A DNA stretch of 64,000 nucleotides from UBA4582 sp002389265 (GTDB lineage: Bacteria > Pseudomonadota > Gammaproteobacteria > Pseudomonadales > Azotimanducaceae): positions 434,001 to 498,000 of the forward strand of contig CALSRT010000002.1 in assembly GCA_943788825.1 (NCBI GenBank). The letters are read 5' to 3'. This document shows positions 1 through 9,124 of this stretch, piece by piece (the first letter of the stretch is position 1; the number at the start of each line of letters is the position of its first letter). The notes under the pieces are model-generated. The model was given only the letters and a program-made list of their open reading frames with translations, ran no database searches and had not been told where the DNA came from. A program made the position numbers and the translations under genes.

Positions 1-479
1 AAGGCAAGGGTTTTGAGATTTCCCAGGTCCGCCTGGGGCCCGGTCGAATCCATCACTGCATGCGTTCCATCGGTAAGGCGGAAAAAGCCCTCGAGTTGAT
101 GGTCACCCGTGCCGGTTCGCGGGTTGCGTTTGGCAAGCCCATTGCCAAACTGGGTAAAAATCTTGAGATCATTGCCAGGGCTCGAATCGAGATCGATGCC
201 ATGAAATTAATGGTGTTGCAGGCGGCGAAAGCCATGGATGTGCTTGGCAACAAGGAAGCCCGGGTTTACGTCAGTGCAGTTAAGGCTATGGTGCCTGAGA
301 AAGTCTGCCTGATTATTGACCAAGCGATTCAGATGCATGGCGCGACGGGTATCTCTCAGTGGTCGCCGCTGGCATCTATGTACACCGATATGCGTCATCT
401 GCGTTTTGCGGACGGCCCAGATGAGGTGCATCACATGGTGGTCGGTCGCGCCGAAATACAGAAATACGACCTGTGGTAA
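1..479 (+). CDS. Acyl-CoA dehydrogenase, C-terminal part (5' truncated)
   Basis: The frame is open from base 3 to the TAA at 477-479, giving the last 158 residues of an acyl-CoA dehydrogenase. These flavoenzymes oxidise acyl-CoA to 2-enoyl-CoA. Visible are the helical C-terminal domain with GPGRIHHCMRSIGKAE near its start, the QMHGATGIS segment, and the terminal MRHLRFADGPDEVH region. This pattern resembles the ACAD10/11-like branch, often found in catabolic clusters for unusual acids. The N-terminal FAD domain lies outside the window, so substrate cannot be judged. An ATG at 60 is internal, because homology-like sequence continues upstream of it. A strong terminator follows 13 bp after the stop. 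Confidence 0.88.
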   Translation, partial: GKGFEISQVRLGPGRIHHCMRSIGKAEKALELMVTRAGSRVAFGKPIAKLGKNLEIIARARIEIDAMKLMVLQAAKAMDVLGNKEARVYVSAVKAMVPEKVCLIIDQAIQMHGATGISQWSPLASMYTDMRHLRFADGPDEVHHMVVGRAEIQKYDLW

Positions 480-492
480 GTTGATTGTCAAC

Positions 493-533
493 ACGTACGG
501 TCGGGTTTTTACCTAACCCGACCGTACGTTTTT
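493..533 (+). terminator. Rho-independent terminator of the acyl-CoA dehydrogenase transcript
   Basis: A perfect 15-bp stem (493-507 with 515-529) encloses a 7-nt loop and is followed by a T run at 529-533. It lies 13 bp after the stop at 479 and separates that gene from the TonB receptor. Confidence 0.88.
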
Positions 534-711
534 AAGCTACACATTCATCCCGTTGATCTCGATATCACACTAATATCCAAAACCCCAATCCCTTTGTTTA
601 CTTGTTGGCCCCAACACTCTAGGATGCACGCTGCTCGCGTTTAGGGGGAAGGAGCGCGCGGCTGAAAAAAATAGTCAGTTTGATCTGATGCCTAAAATAT
701 TTGGAGGGGTA

Positions 712-3570
712 ATGAATTTTAATCTTAAAAGATTAACAGCGTTTGTGCTGGCGGGAAGTGCGGTGGGTATGCCTGCACAACTGTTGGCTGCTGATCGACA
801 AATCGAAGAAGTGGTTGTCACCGCGGAAAGAAAAGAATCTTCTGTCCAGGATACGTCAATCTCTATCACGGCATTCACGTCGGAAATGATTGATGATTTT
901 GGTATTCGAAATCAGTCAGATTTGCAGAACATGATACCTGCCACCACGATCCAGCCTTACGACTCGGCGATACGTGGCGTTGGCCGAAATTTTCGCAACC
1001 TGGGCGGTGATCCCGGTGTTGCTACTTACATGAATGGCATCTATTCAGAAGATTTGTATACCGCGACTATTGGTTCTTTTTGGGATATCGATCGTATCGA
1101 AGTGCTGCGTGGACCCCAGGGAACTCTGTATGGTCGTAATGCCGTCGGTGGTGCCATGAACTTTTTATACAAAAAACCAACCGACGAATTAGAGTTTGCT
1201 GCCAAGGGCATTGTTGGCAGCTATGGAACCCAGGATTTCTACGGCATGGTTTCAGGTCCACTGATTGCTGAAGTTCTGAATGGTCGTTTGACATATTCAT
1301 CCCGAGAACATGACGGCTGGGTTGAAGAGAAAGGCTTCGGCGAAGACCTGGATAGCGGTGATGAAGAAAACGTATCTCTGTCTTTGGAATGGCAGGTCAA
1401 CGACAGCATGACTGTTAACCTGCGTAGTAACCTGGCCAAAGTCGATCGTATTATGGGCGGTGCTGATGGCGGTGGTTTAATTGTACTCGATGGTGAGAAC
1501 AGCGCCCCTGGTGGCGATGGTCTGCGTAACTATACGCGTCTCAATAATGCGCTACGCGTAGTTGACGCGACTAATACCACTAACCCGCTGGCGTCGACTT
1601 TCATTGACCCGACTCAGCCTATCCTGAATTACACGAACCCGACTACCGGTGATCAAATCACGGCGCAGTATGTTCGTCCAGGCGTAGACACGGGCTTTTA
1701 CCGAGCCAATATGGCGCAAGGTGCCACTGACGCGAATGGTCAGCCGTTAGACCCAAGCTCTTGTGTGATAACTGATCGCGAGAATATCGATGGCGATGAT
1801 TTGTGCGCCTATACCAATGGCCTCAATCGTGAGCAGTTCGACCAACAGGGTAACCAGTTGGAATTCACCTACGATATCAGCGAAGGTCTGACCTTCAAGT
1901 ACCTGTTTGGTTACAGCGAATTGTTGTACGAACGTACGACTGATGACGACAATACGGCGAATACGACTCGTGATAATCAGTACTACGTTAATCATGAAGC
2001 GGAATATGCCTCACATGAATTCCAGTTATTCTGGGATGTGGGCGATGCATTGACATTTACATCAGGTATCTTTTTCTACAACGCTGCGATCGATCAGCGG
2101 TATGATTTCTATAGCTCCGTAGGCCAGACTCAATATACGGATCCGGCTTTCGCGCTGGACACCATATTGGCCACTGTTGCGCCAGGTGTGGTACCGGGCG
2201 ACCCAGCGTTGACTTTCTTGACGGGTACGACTACACCAGTGAGCCTGGCAAGTGCTAAAGCAGCTGGCGTTGATGCGCCTATCGGCACTGGAACAGTAAC
2301 TGCTGGGCCTTACTTGGGCGGCAGCACACTGGGTAGTGTGGAGCATGGACCGGTGACTATCGGTACCGAACGTCTGGTGAATAATCAGACCAAGCGCGAT
2401 GCTTTTGCGGCCTACACCCAGGGCGTATGGGACATCAATGAGCTGTTCACACTGACGGCCGGTATTCGCTATGCTCGAGATGAGGTCATAGGCGAAGAAG
2501 TGCTGGCACGTTATGCTGAAAACAGCGACATTCTCGCCGCAGTGGGCTTGGATCTGGCGACTGCCAACATTGTGCGTGGCGCTATCAGTCCAACAACACT
2601 GCAGCCTACTGGTGTGGTTGAGCCTTGGTTGAACGGCGTGCCGATTACCTTCGGTCTGTATCGTCAACTCGAGCGTGAAGATAGCAAAGTCACCTGGCGC
2701 GTCAACCTGGACTACAATATCTCTGACGACACCATGATGTACGCTAACGTCACCACGGGCTATCGCTCCGGTGGCTTTAACCTGGCGTTTTTCAGTCAGA
2801 CACCTGACTATGAGCCAGAAGAGTTGATCGCCTACGAAGTCGGCTACAAGACTCAAATGCTGGACAACACGTTGCAACTGAATGGCTCAATCTACCGCTA
2901 CAACTATGACAGCATTCACACTCGTACTGAAGAAGCTTGTCCGCCAGTAGCAACTGAGCAAAGTTTGCAGAGTGCTTGTGCTGTCGTTGCATCAACGACT
3001 TCGATTCAGGCCGCACCTGGCGCAGTTATCAATGGTCTCGAACTTGAAGTTCTGTGGTTGCCAACTGACGAGCTGACTGTGGGCGGTAACTTCAGCTATA
3101 CAGACACTGAATATACCGAGTCTTTCTTTGTGGTTGACGGTACTGATCCAACAATCCCGGGTGTTTTATATACCGACCTGACTAATCCGGATCGGGTTCG
3201 TGATATTAAAGGCCGTTCGCTGCCACAGGTGCCGAAGACTAAGGGAAGCCTTTACGGTGTCTATGCGCTGGACTTTGATGACGCAGGCAAGGTCGACTTG
3301 ATGATGACTTACAGTTACATCGATGACGTCTACTTTTCTGCCTTCGAAAGCGCTCGTGATTTGGCGCCAGCTTATGACCGCATCGATCTGCGTGCCACTT
3401 GGACCAGCCCTTCTGACGAGTGGACAGTGTCAGGATTTGTTAACAATGTGCAGAATGATATTGGTATTCGGCAGATTCTGGCGTCTGGTGCCGAAGACGG
3501 CTATAAGCGTACAGCTCAGGTTACCGAGCCTCGCGTCTATGGTGTCGAAGTGAGCTACACACTGCGCTAG
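712..3570 (+). CDS. TonB-dependent outer-membrane receptor
   Basis: A 952-residue outer-membrane receptor that would import a ligand using TonB energy. Residues 1-27 form a signal peptide ending near QLLA. A TonB-box-like EEVVVTAERKES follows at about 32-43, then the plug domain with RGPQGTLYGRN at 133-143, then a long beta-barrel. The plug signature is of the type abundant in sphingomonads and marine gammaproteobacteria. I chose the ATG at 712 because GGAGGGG at 703-709 sits just upstream; an ATG at 688 would add eight residues before a normal signal peptide. It is transcribed alone, between two terminators, so the context gives no substrate. The barrel ends in SYTLR rather than the usual aromatic residue. 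Confidence 0.92.
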   Translation: MNFNLKRLTAFVLAGSAVGMPAQLLAADRQIEEVVVTAERKESSVQDTSISITAFTSEMIDDFGIRNQSDLQNMIPATTIQPYDSAIRGVGRNFRNLGGDPGVATYMNGIYSEDLYTATIGSFWDIDRIEVLRGPQGTLYGRNAVGGAMNFLYKKPTDELEFAAKGIVGSYGTQDFYGMVSGPLIAEVLNGRLTYSSREHDGWVEEKGFGEDLDSGDEENVSLSLEWQVNDSMTVNLRSNLAKVDRIMGGADGGGLIVLDGENSAPGGDGLRNYTRLNNALRVVDATNTTNPLASTFIDPTQPILNYTNPTTGDQITAQYVRPGVDTGFYRANMAQGATDANGQPLDPSSCVITDRENIDGDDLCAYTNGLNREQFDQQGNQLEFTYDISEGLTFKYLFGYSELLYERTTDDDNTANTTRDNQYYVNHEAEYASHEFQLFWDVGDALTFTSGIFFYNAAIDQRYDFYSSVGQTQYTDPAFALDTILATVAPGVVPGDPALTFLTGTTTPVSLASAKAAGVDAPIGTGTVTAGPYLGGSTLGSVEHGPVTIGTERLVNNQTKRDAFAAYTQGVWDINELFTLTAGIRYARDEVIGEEVLARYAENSDILAAVGLDLATANIVRGAISPTTLQPTGVVEPWLNGVPITFGLYRQLEREDSKVTWRVNLDYNISDDTMMYANVTTGYRSGGFNLAFFSQTPDYEPEELIAYEVGYKTQMLDNTLQLNGSIYRYNYDSIHTRTEEACPPVATEQSLQSACAVVASTTSIQAAPGAVINGLELEVLWLPTDELTVGGNFSYTDTEYTESFFVVDGTDPTIPGVLYTDLTNPDRVRDIKGRSLPQVPKTKGSLYGVYALDFDDAGKVDLMMTYSYIDDVYFSAFESARDLAPAYDRIDLRATWTSPSDEWTVSGFVNNVQNDIGIRQILASGAEDGYKRTAQVTEPRVYGVEVSYTLR

Positions 3571-3586
3571 AACAGGCAGTTGAAAT

Positions 3587-3618
3587 AAAAAAGGCGGCCT
3601 GATGGTCGCCTTTTTTTT
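3587..3618 (+). terminator. Rho-independent terminator after the TonB receptor
   Basis: The stem AAAAAAGGCG (3587-3596) pairs with CGCCTTTTTT (3607-3616) around a 10-nt loop, with eight T in a row from 3611. It starts 16 bp after the receptor stop. The A and T flanks could also serve a minus-strand transcript. Confidence 0.85.
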
Positions 3619-3885
3619 GCCTGTTATTTTGTCATCCATGACAATTGCCTACTGTCGCTGGGTCAGCAATGACTGCATATTAGTGACGTAGGTGAGTTCC
3701 TCGACGGACGCCTGAATCAGCGCCAGTTTCGCCATAATCTCGTCACCCTGCTGTTGCGTTAGCCCGTATTGGGCGCTGTCTTTCAAACGGCTAAAATCTG
3801 TGACGAGGCCTTGGGTGTCAATTATGTCGGCGAGTTCGGGTTGCTGACAGGGGTTTTCAGGTAGCGACCAAGCCAGTGCTGCGGT

Positions 3886-3915
3886 CACTTCGGGATGGGG
3901 CGCTTCGGGATGGGG
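3886..3915 (+). repeat. 15-bp in-frame tandem duplication
   Basis: Two near-identical 15-bp copies (3886-3900, 3901-3915) differ by one base. On the minus strand they encode the repeated Pro-His-Pro-Glu motif of the small exported protein. Confidence 0.85.
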
Positions 3916-3966
3916 CGCAGTGGCGGAGATCGTCGCGGCGATCGTGGTGGATGCGGTGAGCACAAT

Positions 3967-3992
3967 GGCAGATAACAACGGCAGATAACAAC
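3967..3992 (+). repeat. 13-bp exact tandem duplication in a signal-peptide region
   Basis: GGCAGATAACAAC occurs twice head to tail (3967-3979, 3980-3992). Because 13 is not a multiple of three, it separates the ATG at 4006 from the downstream frame of the exported-protein gene. Confidence 0.92.
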
Positions 3993-4157
3993 AGCCAATG
4001 TTTCATTACTTGGCTCATGAGTTGAGCTAAACCTTAAACCACATATTTCTCAAGGACAAATCAGAGCTAGCTGTGCTCGACAGCCGGAGGGGGTCAAGCG
4101 TGATCCGGGTCATAACAAAGTCGTGACCCGGATCCTAGGCTAAGTACCTATATCTTG

Positions 4158-4221
4158 TGTAGCTATGTTTTCTGTAGCTGTGTTTCCTATGTTTTATGCA
4201 GCTGTGTTTGATGTAGCTATG
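4158..4221 (+). repeat. Degenerate 10-bp repeats beside the icd stop codon
   Basis: TGTAGCTRTG-like decamers start at 4158, 4173, 4197 and 4212 (one has TGCAGCTGTG), with spacings of 15, 24 and 15 bp. The array ends two bases from the icd stop. It is not an obvious hairpin terminator. Confidence 0.65.
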
Positions 4222-4223
4222 CC

Positions 4224-6467
4224 TTATGGACTGATGTGCTGTGCAACAGAGTCGATGATCTTGTTGAACGTCTGACTCGGGCGCATGGCTTTATTCGCCA
4301 GCTCAGGGTTGGGATCATAGTAGCCCCCCACATCCTGGGCAGAGCCTTGGGCCGCATTGAGTTCATCGACAATTGTCGCCTCGTTTTCCGCCAGCTGCGC
4401 TGCCACCCGGGCAAAGGTTTCCTGCAGTTTTGGATCTCGGTTCTGGTTGGCCGCTGCCTCGGCCCAATAGAGTGCGAGATAGAAGTGGCTGCCGCGGTTA
4501 TCGAGCTGGCCGACCTTACGGGACGGCGAGCGGTTTTCCTCGAGAAAACGACCAATCGCCACATTCAGCGTGTCGGCGAGAATCTGTGCCCGCTCATTGC
4601 TAAAGGTCTGAGCCAGATGCTCAAGGGATGCACCCAAGGCCAAAAACTCGCCCAAAGAGTCCCAGCGCAGGTGGCCTTCTTTTTCGAACTGCTGCACATG
4701 TTTTGGCGCTGAACCGCCGGCGCCAGTCTCAAACAGTCCACCACCGTTGATTAACGGCACGATAGACAGCATCTTGGCGCTGGTGCCAAGTTCGAGAATC
4801 GGAAATAGATCCGTCAGATAATCGCGCAAGACGTTGCCTGTGACAGAAATAACGGTGTCGCCAGCCCTGACCCGTTCGAGGCTCAGACGGGTTGCCGCAG
4901 CGGGGTCCAGGATCTGGTAATCAATGCCGGTTAGGTCATGATCAGGTAAATAGGCTTTCACCTTCTTGATCAGGCAGGCGTCATGAGCGCGGTTTTCGTC
5001 TAGCCAGAAGACAATGGGGCAACCGGTGAGTCGTGCGCGGCTCACAGCCAGCTTCACCCAATCACGGATAGGGCCGTCTTTGACTCGGCAGAGGCGCCAA
5101 ATATCGCCCGCGTCGACGGTGTGCTCAATCAAAACATTGCCCGCGCCGTCGGAGACTCTGACTTGGCCGGCAGCAGCAACTTCAAAAGTCGTGTCGTGGG
5201 AACCATACTCTTCGGCTTTTTGAGCCATCAGACCGACATTAGGCACAGAGCCCATGGTGGTCGGGTCGAAGGCGCCATTTTCGCGACAGTGGCGAATGGT
5301 TTCTTCGAAAACTTCGGCGTAACAGCGATCCGGGATCACGGCCTTCATATCATGCAGCCCGTCATCTGGTCCCCACATTTTACCGGACTCACGAATAGCG
5401 GCGGGCATCGAAGCATCGATGATGACATCGCTGGGTACGTGCAGGTTGGTAATGCCGCGGCTAGAGTCCACCATGGCCAGGTCAGGACCTTCGGTCAGGC
5501 AGGCATCAAGATCTGCCTTGATCAAAGCACACTGGTCTGCTGGCAGGCTTTTGATCTTGTCGTAGGCGTCGCCGATCCCATTGTTAGCGTCGAAGCGAAG
5601 TTCCTCGAATACGGCGGCATGTTTGTTTAAGGCACTTTCGTAGTAGGCCCGTACCGCATGGCCGAACATGATAGGGTCAGAGATTTTCATCATGGTCGCT
5701 TTCAAGTGCAGAGACCAAAGCACACCTTTGGCCTTGGCATCCTGGATCTGCTCGGTGTAAAACTGGCACAAAGCCGCGCGGCTCATATAGGCGCCATCGA
5801 CCACTTCACCAGCTTCAACCTGAATATTCTTGCCAAGCTGTGTGGCTTGATTGTCGGCCCCGACAAATTCGATCTTCAGGGTATCGTCTTTTTCCATCAC
5901 GACGGATTTCTCAGTACCGTAGAAATCGCCCTGGCTCATGTGGGCGACGTGGGTCAGTGAATCTTTCGACCAGGCACCCATCGTATGCGGGTGCTTCTGG
6001 GCGTATTCTTTAACTGCCTTAGCGGCTCGACGATCCGAGTTGCCCTCACGCAGGACCGGATTAACGGCGCTACCCTTAACCTTGTCGTAGGTGGTCTTGA
6101 TGGCCTTCTCGGCATCATTCTGCGGCTCATCGGGGTAATTGGGCAGGTCATAGCCTTTGGCCTGGAGTTCCTTGATCACCGCATGCAATTGGGGAGTGGA
6201 CGCCGAGACATTGGGTAGCTTAATAATATTGGCGCCGGGATCCTGGGTCATTCTCCCCAGTTCTGCCAGGTGGTCTGGAATCTTCTGGGCATCGGTTAGG
6301 CGCTCGGGGAAAGACGCAATTACTCGAGTTGCTAAGGAGATATCCCGCATTTCAACGGCGACACCGGCAGTATCGGTAAATGCTTTAATAATGGGCAGTA
6401 ACGAATAGGTGGCAAGCCGAGGTGCTTCATCCGTCTCGGTATAGATGATCTTCGGTGTGTTAGTCAT
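4224..6467 (-). CDS. icd: Monomeric NADP-dependent isocitrate dehydrogenase
   Basis: A TCA-cycle enzyme that oxidatively decarboxylates isocitrate to 2-oxoglutarate with NADP+. At 747 residues it matches the monomeric IDH-II class (about 740) and not the 415-residue dimeric class. The substrate segment with GSAVNPVLREGNSDRR is at 132-147. HLKATMMKISDP, PNVGLMAQKAEEYGSHD and, near the C-terminus, ENRSPSRKVGQLDNRG are family signatures. The ATG at 6467 is preferred over a TTG two codons upstream because GAGAT precedes it by about 8 nt. The gene stands alone. The upstream region holds an inverted repeat at 6592-6606 and a 25-bp tandem array. Confidence 0.96.
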   Translation of the reverse strand: MTNTPKIIYTETDEAPRLATYSLLPIIKAFTDTAGVAVEMRDISLATRVIASFPERLTDAQKIPDHLAELGRMTQDPGANIIKLPNVSASTPQLHAVIKELQAKGYDLPNYPDEPQNDAEKAIKTTYDKVKGSAVNPVLREGNSDRRAAKAVKEYAQKHPHTMGAWSKDSLTHVAHMSQGDFYGTEKSVVMEKDDTLKIEFVGADNQATQLGKNIQVEAGEVVDGAYMSRAALCQFYTEQIQDAKAKGVLWSLHLKATMMKISDPIMFGHAVRAYYESALNKHAAVFEELRFDANNGIGDAYDKIKSLPADQCALIKADLDACLTEGPDLAMVDSSRGITNLHVPSDVIIDASMPAAIRESGKMWGPDDGLHDMKAVIPDRCYAEVFEETIRHCRENGAFDPTTMGSVPNVGLMAQKAEEYGSHDTTFEVAAAGQVRVSDGAGNVLIEHTVDAGDIWRLCRVKDGPIRDWVKLAVSRARLTGCPIVFWLDENRAHDACLIKKVKAYLPDHDLTGIDYQILDPAAATRLSLERVRAGDTVISVTGNVLRDYLTDLFPILELGTSAKMLSIVPLINGGGLFETGAGGSAPKHVQQFEKEGHLRWDSLGEFLALGASLEHLAQTFSNERAQILADTLNVAIGRFLEENRSPSRKVGQLDNRGSHFYLALYWAEAAANQNRDPKLQETFARVAAQLAENEATIVDELNAAQGSAQDVGGYYDPNPELANKAMRPSQTFNKIIDSVAQHISP

Positions 6468-6591
6468 AGGCAAATCTCATTACTCTCGGTATCTTTTGAA
6501 TACAGTTATCGTCGTCAATTAAAAACACGCCGGGGTATGGCGTGGACCCGGAGTATAAGCTAATTCAAGACCATTTTCATATGCCGCCTCT

Positions 6592-6634
6592 GTAAGCGTG
6601 GCTTACGCCTAAAATTAAACCTGTGGGCTTACGC
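6592..6634. promoter_or_regulatory. Candidate operator upstream of icd
   Basis: GTAAGC and GCTTAC form an inverted repeat with a 3-bp spacer (6592-6606). The half-site GGCTTACGC occurs at 6600-6608 and again at 6626-6634, 26 bp apart. It lies about 125-170 bp upstream of the icd start. Binding by a regulator is inference. Confidence 0.4.
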
Positions 6635-6677
6635 GACCCGCTCTATAGATATAGGGAATGTCGCCGTCTGTTGTTTC

Positions 6678-6793
6678 TTGAAGAGCATCAGCCAGTCGTT
6701 CGTTGAAGAGCATCAGCCTGTCGTTTGTTGATAGAGCATCAGCCTGTTGTTTGTTGAAGAGCATCAGCCTGTCGTTCGTTGAAGACCATCAGC
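6678..6793 (+). repeat. 25-bp tandem repeat array, 4.6 units
   Basis: Units at 6678-6702, 6703-6727, 6728-6753 (26 bp), 6754-6778 and a partial one at 6779-6793. Each begins TTGAAGAGCATCAGCC with one to three differences. The units abut with no unique spacers, so this is a minisatellite and not a CRISPR. Confidence 0.93.
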
Positions 6794-6899
6794 TCGAATA
6801 ATTTTTTCACCTTAACGTGACGCTAGGCGGTGGGCCCCTTCGAGGTGCTGATACTCGCTTGTTAGCAAGGCGCGAGCGAACGTTGCCGAGACTATTATT

Positions 6900-7097
6900 A
6901 TGCTAAGTAGATTGTCCCCGCTCGTAGCATTAATTGTCACCGGTTTGGCTACCTTTCTCGTAAGTTTTGAATATTGGGCTTTGATTTTAGTCGTTCTTGG
7001 CTTGGTCCATGGTGTTGTCCAAGCTGTTGACGAGTCGGCAACCAAGACCCTGTTAGTTTTAGCGGCCGTGGGCTTCCCGGCAATAGCGAAGCCTTGA
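6900..7097 (+). CDS. Small two-helix membrane protein, unknown function
   Basis: A 65-residue reading frame with two predicted membrane spans (about 7-23 and 26-41) and a third hydrophobic stretch near the end (LLVLAAVGFP). A charged segment AVDESATK lies between. I do not recognise the family. The hydrophobic pattern looks like selection, but no good ribosome-binding site precedes the ATG at 6900. The minus-strand frames here are less protein-like. It could be real or a chance hydrophobic ORF. Confidence 0.45.
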   Translation: MLSRLSPLVALIVTGLATFLVSFEYWALILVVLGLVHGVVQAVDESATKTLLVLAAVGFPAIAKP

Positions 7098-7573
7098 TAC
7101 GATCCCGGTGATTGGTGCGCATTTGAACCCCATTACCGACCATTTTGCATTATCCATTAGCTGAGTACGCTGACACTTGATGTTTGGGGACGTGTGCTGC
7201 CTGCAGCAGAAGCAGAATCATTCTGCCGTGCTTGCAGTTTTAGTCTCCTAGTAGTCTCCTAGTGAGTCTCTTAGTGAGTCTTTTAGGTAGCTCTCAGCGC
7301 GCCCTCAGTGTCAGCAGCCTGTCATCCATATCTCGGCGTTTAGAGCTTTCGAGGTCAAAAAATCAGCCTAGCATCGTCGCCTTTTTGCATGTTTTTTCGC
7401 TGCAAGATTGGGCACAACGACGATTGGATATAACAACCCAGTATGACAAGAACAAGGCGCAAACTTGATGCTTAGCAGGTCGAGTACAAGTTGTGAGCGC
7501 CGGTTTTAGAAGCCGCAGTACTGACATCACACTGAGTGGCCAGTTGTGTGGGTCCCTGGTTGGGTTTTATCAC
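7098..7573. other. Intergenic region with short repeats
   Basis: About 475 bp without a convincing gene. It contains an 11-12 bp repeat array at 7241-7286. Short plus-strand frames (7262-7468, 7493-7807) have low-complexity translations and look spurious. Confidence 0.55.
7241..7286 (+). repeat. 11/12-bp tandem repeat, four units
   Basis: TAGTCTCCTAG twice (7241-7251, 7252-7262), then TGAGTCTCTTAG (7263-7274) and TGAGTCTTTTAG (7275-7286). Confidence 0.85.
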
Positions 7574-9010
7574 CTAGAAAGCGCTCATGCCCGTGGCTTC
7601 CTGAAAACGATAAAGCCAGTACTTGAATCGCGAAGGCTCTTGGTAGCGCTCAAATGCGACGGTGAACTGCCTGTTCGGCGTGTTGTGCCAATAGGTCTCA
7701 AACATTTTGACAGCCTCCTGTACCGGCAAGCTGGTCTGTGGTCCGTGAATCTGCACATCAGTTTCCAGATTAAGATTGTCCAGATTGCGGCGGGTCAAAT
7801 TAGCTGAGCCTAAGATGATATCGCTAGTACTATTTTTGTGGTGTAACAGAATCATTTTCACATGACATTGTTCACCGTGCGTATCACACCATCGGATAGG
7901 GATGCCGGTCTCGGCCAGTTCAGCGGCCACGGGCCGATTGGGGATGCCGTTTTTATTAAAGCCAAACGCATCCTTGTTCGGATCGAGAATCAAGCGCAGC
8001 TTTGCGCCACGCCGGAGCGCGGCCTTGAGCGCGCTGATAATCTGACGGTCAGCGAGATAAAACATGATCATATCGATGGCGTCGCCGAGCTGGCTGCTGT
8101 CCAGCTGATCCAGTAAAGCCTGTTTGATTTCACGCTCAGTCAGAATGCGTACATCAATAGTGTGGCTTACAGTTGGGCTCTGGACGTTGCTGAATGGCGT
8201 GCTGAATACAGGCGGGGTGACTCCCTGCAGCGCCAGGATGGCGGCCTCGCTGCGCCATAAATCCTCAACAGCGGGTCCGTCGAAGCGCAACGCCACATTG
8301 CGATGGGCGCTGCTGCCGTCATGGGGGTTGCCAGAGGTGACCAGGCCCACATAGCTGTTGCCCTGATCGGCAATCAACACCTTGCGATGGTTAGCTTTGA
8401 AATTAATCATACGCAGCCAGCTGCGCGCTGACACTCGCCCAGCCCCAAAGGGGTTGGGCAGGGTTTGTACCTGACGGTTGCCGAAAGGTTTGATCAGTAG
8501 GCGCCAGAATAGGGAGTAAACGGGATTGCTGTCTGGCAACAGATCCAGGTCGCTGATGACAACCGTGATGCCCTGGTCTCGCAGCGCCTCGAAATAGGGC
8601 GACGACAAGCCGTCATAAACAGTATTGATCGGGTCGGTGATAACGATAATGGTCATTTTCGGGAAACGTTGTTGCTGGGCAATGAGTCGTTGCGTGAGTT
8701 CGGCGGCCAGTGGACGGGTGTGTTCCGGGGTCTGGCCCTGAAAGTCGTTATATAAAAACATATCGATAAGGAGAAAGTGCTGCGCGCCTTCTATTAATCG
8801 AAAGACCTCATCGAATATGGTTTGGCTGACCTGCCGCTGACCTTGATCATCGACCCAGGTGTCGTCGTGGAAAAATTGTAGGTGGCTGGCGGGCCTGAAT
8901 GGCCCGGCAAACGCAAATCCCGTTGGCAAGCTAGGCATCATGCTGTATCCGATAAACACGACTACGGCAGTCATCAGCAGTAGTGCTGATAGGGTGCGGA
9001 AACTGTCCAT
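7574..9010 (-). CDS. Membrane-anchored phospholipase D-like protein
   Basis: A 478-residue PLD-superfamily protein, expected to hydrolyse or transfer phosphodiesters such as phospholipid headgroups. An N-terminal hydrophobic segment (about 5-25) should act as signal or anchor. The first HKD motif is complete (NHRKVLIAD, H208/K210/D215). The second is partial: H383 and K385 are present, but His390 replaces the expected Asp; GSANLTRR follows at 401-408. The two-domain layout resembles cardiolipin-synthase-like or secreted PLD-like proteins. The missing Asp may lower or change activity. No partner gene is adjacent. Confidence 0.87.
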   Translation of the reverse strand: MDSFRTLSALLLMTAVVVFIGYSMMPSLPTGFAFAGPFRPASHLQFFHDDTWVDDQGQRQVSQTIFDEVFRLIEGAQHFLLIDMFLYNDFQGQTPEHTRPLAAELTQRLIAQQQRFPKMTIIVITDPINTVYDGLSSPYFEALRDQGITVVISDLDLLPDSNPVYSLFWRLLIKPFGNRQVQTLPNPFGAGRVSARSWLRMINFKANHRKVLIADQGNSYVGLVTSGNPHDGSSAHRNVALRFDGPAVEDLWRSEAAILALQGVTPPVFSTPFSNVQSPTVSHTIDVRILTEREIKQALLDQLDSSQLGDAIDMIMFYLADRQIISALKAALRRGAKLRLILDPNKDAFGFNKNGIPNRPVAAELAETGIPIRWCDTHGEQCHVKMILLHHKNSTSDIILGSANLTRRNLDNLNLETDVQIHGPQTSLPVQEAVKMFETYWHNTPNRQFTVAFERYQEPSRFKYWLYRFQEATGMSAF

Positions 9011-9124
9011 GCTCGTGCCAGAGTGAGCGATAAGGGTTTACAATAGCCAACTTTGCACCAGCGAGATTGATCTTCATCAGTGTCAGCTTCGATCAGTTAA
9101 CGCTTCAGGTTAGTGGTGACCAAT

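Larger units (their letters stand above)
3649..4006 (-). pseudogene. Small exported protein with frame-breaking 13-bp duplication
   Basis: The body frame encodes about 109 residues ending in LTQRQ, with an Ala/Thr-rich start and an in-frame five-residue repeat (PHPEA, PHPEV). As the sequence stands, the only start in this frame is a TTG at 3978. The ATG at 4006 opens MKHWLLLSA, a classic signal-peptide start, but in another frame. The reason is an exact 13-bp tandem duplication (3967-3979 and 3980-3992). Removing one copy joins MKHWLLLSA to IVLTASTTIAATIS and restores a complete signal peptide. An alternative in-frame ATG lies at 4018. I do not recognise the family. It may be a recent pseudogene, a phase-variable gene or an assembly error. 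Confidence 0.6.
6468..6899. other. Intergenic region upstream of icd
   Basis: This 430-bp stretch has no convincing gene. It holds an inverted repeat (GTAAGC-GTG-GCTTAC, 6592-6606), a second GGCTTACGC half-site at 6626-6634, and the 25-bp repeat array at 6678-6793. It presumably carries the divergent promoters of icd and of the small membrane protein. Confidence 0.6.

Noticed and set aside
2062..2877. 271-residue minus-strand frame inside the TonB receptor
   Set aside because: It is antisense to a clear receptor gene and its translation shows no family features.
6678..6793. CRISPR array
   Set aside because: Units are directly adjacent with no unique spacers and there are no cas genes.
7262..7807. 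Plus-strand frames 7262-7468 and 7493-7807
   Set aside because: Low-complexity or antisense to the PLD-like gene; no start signals.
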